Positions 59,880-64,000 of a stretch of 64,000 nucleotides of DNA are shown in pieces. Every line of letters begins with the position of its first letter. Positions within the stretch are counted from its first letter, which is position 1. Under the pieces are notes generated by a model that saw only the letters and a list, made by a program, of their open reading frames with translations, searched no databases and was not told the DNA's origin. The position numbers and the translations under genes are program-made. The stretch is taken from assembly GCF_014841125.1 (NCBI RefSeq), contig NZ_JACYTQ010000002.1, forward strand, positions 868,001 to 932,000, in the 5' to 3' direction. This DNA is from Echinicola arenosa. Lineage in GTDB: Bacteria; Bacteroidota; Bacteroidia; Cytophagales; Cyclobacteriaceae.

Positions 59880-60422
59880 ATGAAAAAATTAAACATGGAG
59901 GAGCTTAACCGCTTGTCTGTAGATGAGTTTAAAGCCTCAGATAAAATCCCTTTGGTCATCATACTGGATAATATCCGTAGTCTGAACAATGTAGGTTCAG
60001 CCTTCAGGACTTCTGACGCTTTCCGGATCCAGAAAATCTATCTGTGTGGAATTACCGGAACCCCTCCCCATCGAGACATTCAAAAAACGGCTTTGGGTGC
60101 AACAGAATCCGTGGCCTGGGAATACGCCACAAGCACCTTGGATGCCATCGGCAGTTTAAAGAAAGAAGGCTTCCAAATATGTGCTTTGGAACAAGTGGAC
60201 AAAAGTACCTTGCTTCATGAATTCCAGCCCTCCCTTGATCAAAAATATGCTTTGGTCTTTGGAAATGAGGTTTTCGGTGTGGAAGAAGATGTGATCTTGG
60301 CCAGTGACCATGTGTTGGAAATTCCGCAGTTGGGCACCAAGCATTCTTTGAACATTTCAGTAAGTATGGGGATCACGATTTGGGACTTTGTATCCAAAAT
60401 GGGAGTATTAGAGAGTAAGTAA
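59880..60422 (+). CDS. SpoU/TrmH-family RNA 2'-O-methyltransferase
   Basis: 180 residues, the short SPOUT form without an N-terminal substrate domain. The three SpoU motifs are present: motif 1 LNNVGSAFRTSDAFRI, motif 2 ALVFGNEVFGVEEDV, motif 3 IPQLGTKHSLNISVSMGITIWDF. A deep trefoil knot binds S-adenosylmethionine and a ribose 2'-OH in rRNA or tRNA is methylated; the target cannot be told. Divergent from mutS across 88 bp; a terminator follows. Confidence 0.92.
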   Translation: MKKLNMEELNRLSVDEFKASDKIPLVIILDNIRSLNNVGSAFRTSDAFRIQKIYLCGITGTPPHRDIQKTALGATESVAWEYATSTLDAIGSLKKEGFQICALEQVDKSTLLHEFQPSLDQKYALVFGNEVFGVEEDVILASDHVLEIPQLGTKHSLNISVSMGITIWDFVSKMGVLESK

Positions 60423-60431
60423 TTAATTGCT

Positions 60432-60467
60432 GGTCGGGAATCAAGGTCCCGGCCTGTTTCTTTTTTT
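60432..60467 (+). terminator. terminator of the SpoU methyltransferase gene
   Basis: GGTCGGGA (60432-60439) and TCCCGGCC (60447-60454) form an 8-bp stem with one G-T pair around ATCAAGG, then TGTTTC and seven T. Confidence 0.8.
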
Positions 60468-60557
60468 AGCTTGTAATTGTGCTGTCACCCACTATAAATT
60501 GCATTGTTCACCAAAAGCCTTAGTTTTATAAGGATTTTGAACCAAAACTTCTATTTT

Positions 60558-61679
60558 ATGAAAAAGCTATTTTTTGCAGTTTTGTCTTTCTTGATCTTTT
60601 CTTGTTCGGAAAAACCTTCTAATAAGCAAAATGTTGAAGTAAGTAAATTCTCCATTAAAATTGTAGATACATTGTTTGTAAATGCAAAAGAGGAAATTAT
60701 TCTCATAGAAAACATTGATTCCAGAACAGATGTAAGTGAAGACCTTAAATTCTATTACAATTATAACCAAAAGCAACACCTCATCGACGTTATAAATCTG
60801 GATGAGATGCGCTTCGAGAGAAAGATCCAATTAGAAAGGGAGGGGCCAAATGGCACTGGAAAAATCAAGCGTATTGACTTTACCAAATCGGGACAAGTAT
60901 TGATTAATAGCAAGAATAAGATCCAAGTCTTTAATTATGGTGGGGAAAAAATCAAGCAGATACGCTTAGATAATGACAATTTGAAAGGTGATTCCCTTGT
61001 AGGACGTGAGTATATCGATACCTTTTTTGGAATACTAAGTGATGACGGACGGTATTGCTATACTATTTATTTCAAGAATTTTTTCGAACCAGGTGGTGTG
61101 GCTATAATTAACTTAAAGGACCAAACGTTTACGAAACGACCAATTATAGGTCTCGATAAAATAAAGGAATTTAAGGTTTCATACAATGGAACATACGGAA
61201 GGGTAGTTGGTCCAGGATTATTTTTCAAAGGGCATGACAACCAAATACTAATATCCAATGATTATATCAATGAGTTATATGTTTATGACATTGCTAATGA
61301 CTGCACCTATCACCACACCTACAAAAGTAATTTTCTAAAAAATTATAATTCCAAACCTAGTAAACAGCAAACCAATTCCATAAAGGAATTTAAAAGTCTA
61401 CTCGATGAAACGGGAAATAGCATAAGGTTACGTCAAATCATCCCTGACCCTACACACAAACGATATTATAGATTCTCAAAGGGTGAAAAGTTAGAAGGAA
61501 ATCGGAGTTCAATGGTTTTAACGGTCTTTGATGAACAATTCCATCAGGTATTCGAAACTGATAATATTTCCTTAAACAGCTACATCGATGTCAGTTTTGT
61601 CAAAGATGACAATATTTTTGTTTTAGAAAATATAGAAGATGAAATGGCCTTTGTGGTAATGAAGATACAAGAAATCTAA
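60558..61679 (+). CDS. DUF4221-type lipoprotein, first of a tandem pair
   Basis: 373 residues from the ATG at 60558, which gives a lipoprotein leader MKKLFFAVLSFLIFSC16-SEK; the upstream extension of 18 codons is ignored. The body has repeated beta strands such as EEIILIENIDSRTDVSEDLKFYYNYNQKQHLIDVINLDEM, FERKIQLEREGPNGTG and RIDFTKSGQVLINSKNKIQVFNYGG, as in six-bladed-propeller-like DUF4221 proteins common in Cyclobacteriaceae. It is about 45% similar by eye to the next gene. Function unknown; membrane-anchored outside the cytoplasm. Confidence 0.72.
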   Translation: MKKLFFAVLSFLIFSCSEKPSNKQNVEVSKFSIKIVDTLFVNAKEEIILIENIDSRTDVSEDLKFYYNYNQKQHLIDVINLDEMRFERKIQLEREGPNGTGKIKRIDFTKSGQVLINSKNKIQVFNYGGEKIKQIRLDNDNLKGDSLVGREYIDTFFGILSDDGRYCYTIYFKNFFEPGGVAIINLKDQTFTKRPIIGLDKIKEFKVSYNGTYGRVVGPGLFFKGHDNQILISNDYINELYVYDIANDCTYHHTYKSNFLKNYNSKPSKQQTNSIKEFKSLLDETGNSIRLRQIIPDPTHKRYYRFSKGEKLEGNRSSMVLTVFDEQFHQVFETDNISLNSYIDVSFVKDDNIFVLENIEDEMAFVVMKIQEI

Positions 61680-61709
61680 ATCAATATTTCAACCTTTATT
61701 CTTTTTACA

Positions 61710-62852
61710 ATGATGAAAAAACTACTTTTTGCCGCTTTACCTTTTTTGATCTTTTCCTGCTCTGAAAAATCCTCCAAGGTCACTTCAAGTTTGTCTGAAA
61801 ATGCAGAGAAGAAATTTACTCTAGAAGTACTGGACACCCTTTTTATCGACTCTGGAGAAAACATAATTTTAATTGAAAATCAAGTTCCTAGAACTGACTT
61901 TAGTGATGATTTGAACTACTATTTTAACTATAACCGCAAACAAAACCTCATCGATGTCATCAACCTCAATACGCTAAAGTTGGATAAACAAATCCCCTTT
62001 GACACAGAGGGACCAAATGGCACCACCAGCAATGTGTCCAGTATAGATCATTTTGGTCATGGAAACTTTATGATCAACAATTTCGGTGACGGGATACAAA
62101 TTTTCGACAGAAATGGACAAAAACTGGAGAACTTTAAATTGAACAATGATGACCTCAAAGGAGATAGGCTTAGCATAAATGAAAGAATAAACACTTTCGG
62201 CACGATAGACCCCATAACATATAAATACTATTCAATATATGGACACGGCTATGGCGAACCTCACGGTATTGCTGTAATTAACATAGAATCAAAAAGTTTG
62301 ACAAAAAAGCCTATTAAAGGGCTTGATGCCATTAAAGCTTACAAGGTGGAATTATTAAGTGATGGGGGCAGGATGTCCAGAAACTCCTCGATATACTTTC
62401 AAATGGTAAACGATAAGATCCTTATCTCCAACGGATCCGTTAATGAACTTTTTGTTTACGACATGAAAAATGATACCACCATACATCATTCATTTGAAAG
62501 TAAGCTAACAGCCAATAGACAACCAAAACCAAGCAAGAACCTGGTACATTCCAAAGAAGAATTTAATAAAACATATTTAGAAACTGAAAATGTGGTTAGC
62601 TTCAAAAATTTCATTGCAGACCCAGGGCATGAAAGATATTATAGAATTTCTATCGGAAAAGGTTCTCTCAACATGCAAGAATGGACTTATGTCCTAACGG
62701 CTTTCGATAAAAATTTCAACCAAATCTCAGAAAATGAAATTCCAAACGAACACTATTCAACCAACAATTTCATAAAGGACAATAAAATATTCTTCCAACA
62801 CAATATTGAAGACGAACTGGCCTTTGTGGTTATGGCAATCAAAGAAATTTAA
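61710..62852 (+). CDS. DUF4221-type lipoprotein, second of a tandem pair
   Basis: 380 residues. Leader MMKKLLFAALPFLIFSC17-SEK. It matches its upstream neighbour along the whole length: DSGENIILIENQVPRTDFSDDLNYYFNYNRKQNLIDVINLNTL, QIPFDTEGPNGTTSNVSSID, ITYKYYSIYGHGYGEPHGIAVIN and the shared ending DELAFVVMAIKEI (DEMAFVVMKIQEI in the first). The two genes are 30 bp apart on the same strand and end at one terminator, so they arose by tandem duplication and are co-transcribed. Confidence 0.72.
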   Translation: MMKKLLFAALPFLIFSCSEKSSKVTSSLSENAEKKFTLEVLDTLFIDSGENIILIENQVPRTDFSDDLNYYFNYNRKQNLIDVINLNTLKLDKQIPFDTEGPNGTTSNVSSIDHFGHGNFMINNFGDGIQIFDRNGQKLENFKLNNDDLKGDRLSINERINTFGTIDPITYKYYSIYGHGYGEPHGIAVINIESKSLTKKPIKGLDAIKAYKVELLSDGGRMSRNSSIYFQMVNDKILISNGSVNELFVYDMKNDTTIHHSFESKLTANRQPKPSKNLVHSKEEFNKTYLETENVVSFKNFIADPGHERYYRISIGKGSLNMQEWTYVLTAFDKNFNQISENEIPNEHYSTNNFIKDNKIFFQHNIEDELAFVVMAIKEI

Positions 62853-62864
62853 ATCAACCATACG

Positions 62865-62893
62865 AAAAAAGGAGGGCCAAAACCCTCCTTTTT
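62865..62893. terminator. bidirectional terminator between the DUF4221 pair and the SusD gene
   Basis: AAAAAAGGAGGG (62865-62876) and CCCTCCTTTTT (62883-62893) pair around CCAAAA. Both genes converge here. Confidence 0.85.
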
Positions 62894-62916
62894 ACAATTC
62901 TATTCCCTATTACTTA

Positions 62917-64000
62917 CTACTGGGCATCCCACCAAACGGTATTGACCCAGGTATCTCCACCCATTCTGGAGATGGCGTTTTGCAAGTTGGTACTATTGGT
63001 CGTGCTCTCAGAGGCTGGATAAGGCTGTCTCCTTGGAATCTGACCACCAGAGAAATTACCAGTGTAATTTATAGGGGTCAATTCAGGATAACCCGAACGC
63101 TTCCAGTTGTTCCAAGATTCCACAAAGTTCACCTGAATACCCGTTGTCGCCCAGATCTGCATATTGATCATCTCTAAAGCGGCATCAGTCGTGCTCATAT
63201 CCAACGGATTGGCTTCTGCATAAGCTTGCGCGGCGGCCGAAGAGACTGTTCCTCCACCAAATTTACCTACAGTGGTCATGGCTCCCAAAACACCTGCTTC
63301 ATAATGCTCAGCAGCAGTCATTGGAGTGGTATAACCTCTTACCGCAGCATCAGCCAATAGCAACTGGACTTCTGCATACGTTAAGATAAACACCGGAGCG
63401 TCTCTATCTCTATAGATCGCTGTCGGTCTAGAATAGGCACCAATTGGAGTCGCATCATCCCCTGTTCCTGTTGGACCTGGGAAATTAGGCTCATTGGAGA
63501 TATCTGTAGCTCCGCCCTTAATATCAAAACCGTTTGGCATACCGATTTGTACGGCAGGATCATTATTACCTACTACATTACCATTTCGATTGGCTGCAAG
63601 ACCTGCTGGTGGCACTTCTGCGATCACTGCCAATCTAGGATCATTGCTGGCCTTCATGTAATCAATCAAAATATTTGACCAACGAACCTCATAGATATCA
63701 TCCACTACATTCAGGGCATTGGCACTGGAGTTGGAATAGCCATTGGCCTGGTCTGACACCAAAACCGCTTCATCAGCTGGAGAAGCAAATACACCTCCAG
63801 CAATTGCCTTTTGTACATAGCTTTGGGCAGTGGAAGGATCAACCTCTACCAATCTCATCGCCATTTTAAGCATCAATGAATAACCAAATTTCTTCCATTT
63901 GGCTACATCTCCGCTATAAAGCACATCGTTCTTGATTTGATCTCCACTTGTACTCAATGTAGTCAATGCAGTTTCAAGATCAGCCAACATCGACATATAC
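62917..64000 (-). CDS. SusD/RagB-family outer-membrane nutrient-binding lipoprotein (5' truncated by window)
   Basis: The frame is open to the window end, so the N-terminus with the lipobox and the first TPR helices lies beyond it; at least 361 residues are visible. Features: GDVAKWKKFGYSLMLKMAMRLVEVDPSTAQSYVQKAI, the typical TPR/SusD helix pair, then ADEAVLVSD, FILTYAEVQLLLADAAVRGY and AAEHYEAGVLGAM, and the C-terminal block NFVESWNNWKRSGYPELTPINY with GGQIPRRQPYPASE and NVNTVWWDA-like ending. This is the SusD_2 type (PF12771-like). It docks on a SusC transporter to capture oligosaccharides or peptides; the SusC gene should lie to the right of this window. Confidence 0.9.
   Translation of the reverse strand, partial: YMSMLADLETALTTLSTSGDQIKNDVLYSGDVAKWKKFGYSLMLKMAMRLVEVDPSTAQSYVQKAIAGGVFASPADEAVLVSDQANGYSNSSANALNVVDDIYEVRWSNILIDYMKASNDPRLAVIAEVPPAGLAANRNGNVVGNNDPAVQIGMPNGFDIKGGATDISNEPNFPGPTGTGDDATPIGAYSRPTAIYRDRDAPVFILTYAEVQLLLADAAVRGYTTPMTAAEHYEAGVLGAMTTVGKFGGGTVSSAAAQAYAEANPLDMSTTDAALEMINMQIWATTGIQVNFVESWNNWKRSGYPELTPINYTGNFSGGQIPRRQPYPASESTTNSTNLQNAISRMGGDTWVNTVWWDAQ

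Overview
This window comes from a Bacteroidota chromosome, most likely order Cytophagales and probably Cyclobacteriaceae (relatives of Algoriphagus, Echinicola, Cyclobacterium). The evidence is a fused SecDF, the gliding lipoprotein GldD, a SusD-type outer-membrane lipoprotein, a TonB-dependent receptor, two DUF4221-type lipoproteins, AT-rich intergenic DNA, few Shine-Dalgarno sites, and a promoter matching TTTG-N19-TAnnTTTG. The genus is inferred; no rRNA gene is present.

Layout. 1-1.2 kb: tail of a Crp/Fnr regulator, an SRPBCC protein and a YdeI/DUF1905 protein. 1.4-5.3 kb: secreted sulfatase, LysR regulator and YeiH-type exporter, a plausible sulfate/sulfite handling unit. 5.3-11.9 kb: DsbD, M20 dipeptidase, TRIC-type channel, methyltransferase/patatin pair and a VOC protein. 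11.9-16.4 kb: a minus-strand cluster of Gfo/Idh oxidoreductase, NarL-type response regulator, one-TM histidine kinase and two paralogous 7-TM proteins flanking an acidic protein that ends in CPPTC. 16.7-24.7 kb: SecDF, a small Asp/His-rich exported protein, an HGSNAT-like acyltransferase, M28 peptidase, DinB protein and GldD.

24.8-33.2 kb: carbohydrate and amino-sugar genes (GHL10-type hydrolase, decayed sulfatase, SSS symporter divergent from a NahK-like kinase, exported Gfo/Idh oxidoreductase) and a zincin lipoprotein. 33.4-43.7 kb: RecG, an outer-membrane protein behind a broken lipoprotein gene, a GH29 fucosidase with carbohydrate-binding modules, a TonB receptor, OxyR and an orphan ABC ATPase. 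43.8-55.2 kb: a polysaccharide-synthesis-type protein, YcxB-like protein, Fur-family regulator, two large secreted metallopeptidases, MscS, an FAD protein and several small unknowns. 55.2-64 kb: a lipoprotein, a tRNA-Leu/tRNA-Gly locus carrying a GIY-YIG gene between duplicated tRNA 3' ends, MutS, a SpoU methylase, tandem DUF4221 lipoproteins and the C-terminal part of a SusD protein.

The most unusual structure is at 56365-56859. An 82-bp segment spanning the tRNA-Leu 3' end and its terminator is repeated beyond a GIY-YIG endonuclease gene. The far copy differs by one substitution plus two exact insertions, 21 and 20 nt, of short palindromes. The second candidate for undescribed biology is the two-component cluster with paired 7-TM proteins. 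Most other genes are ordinary housekeeping or polymer-degradation functions.
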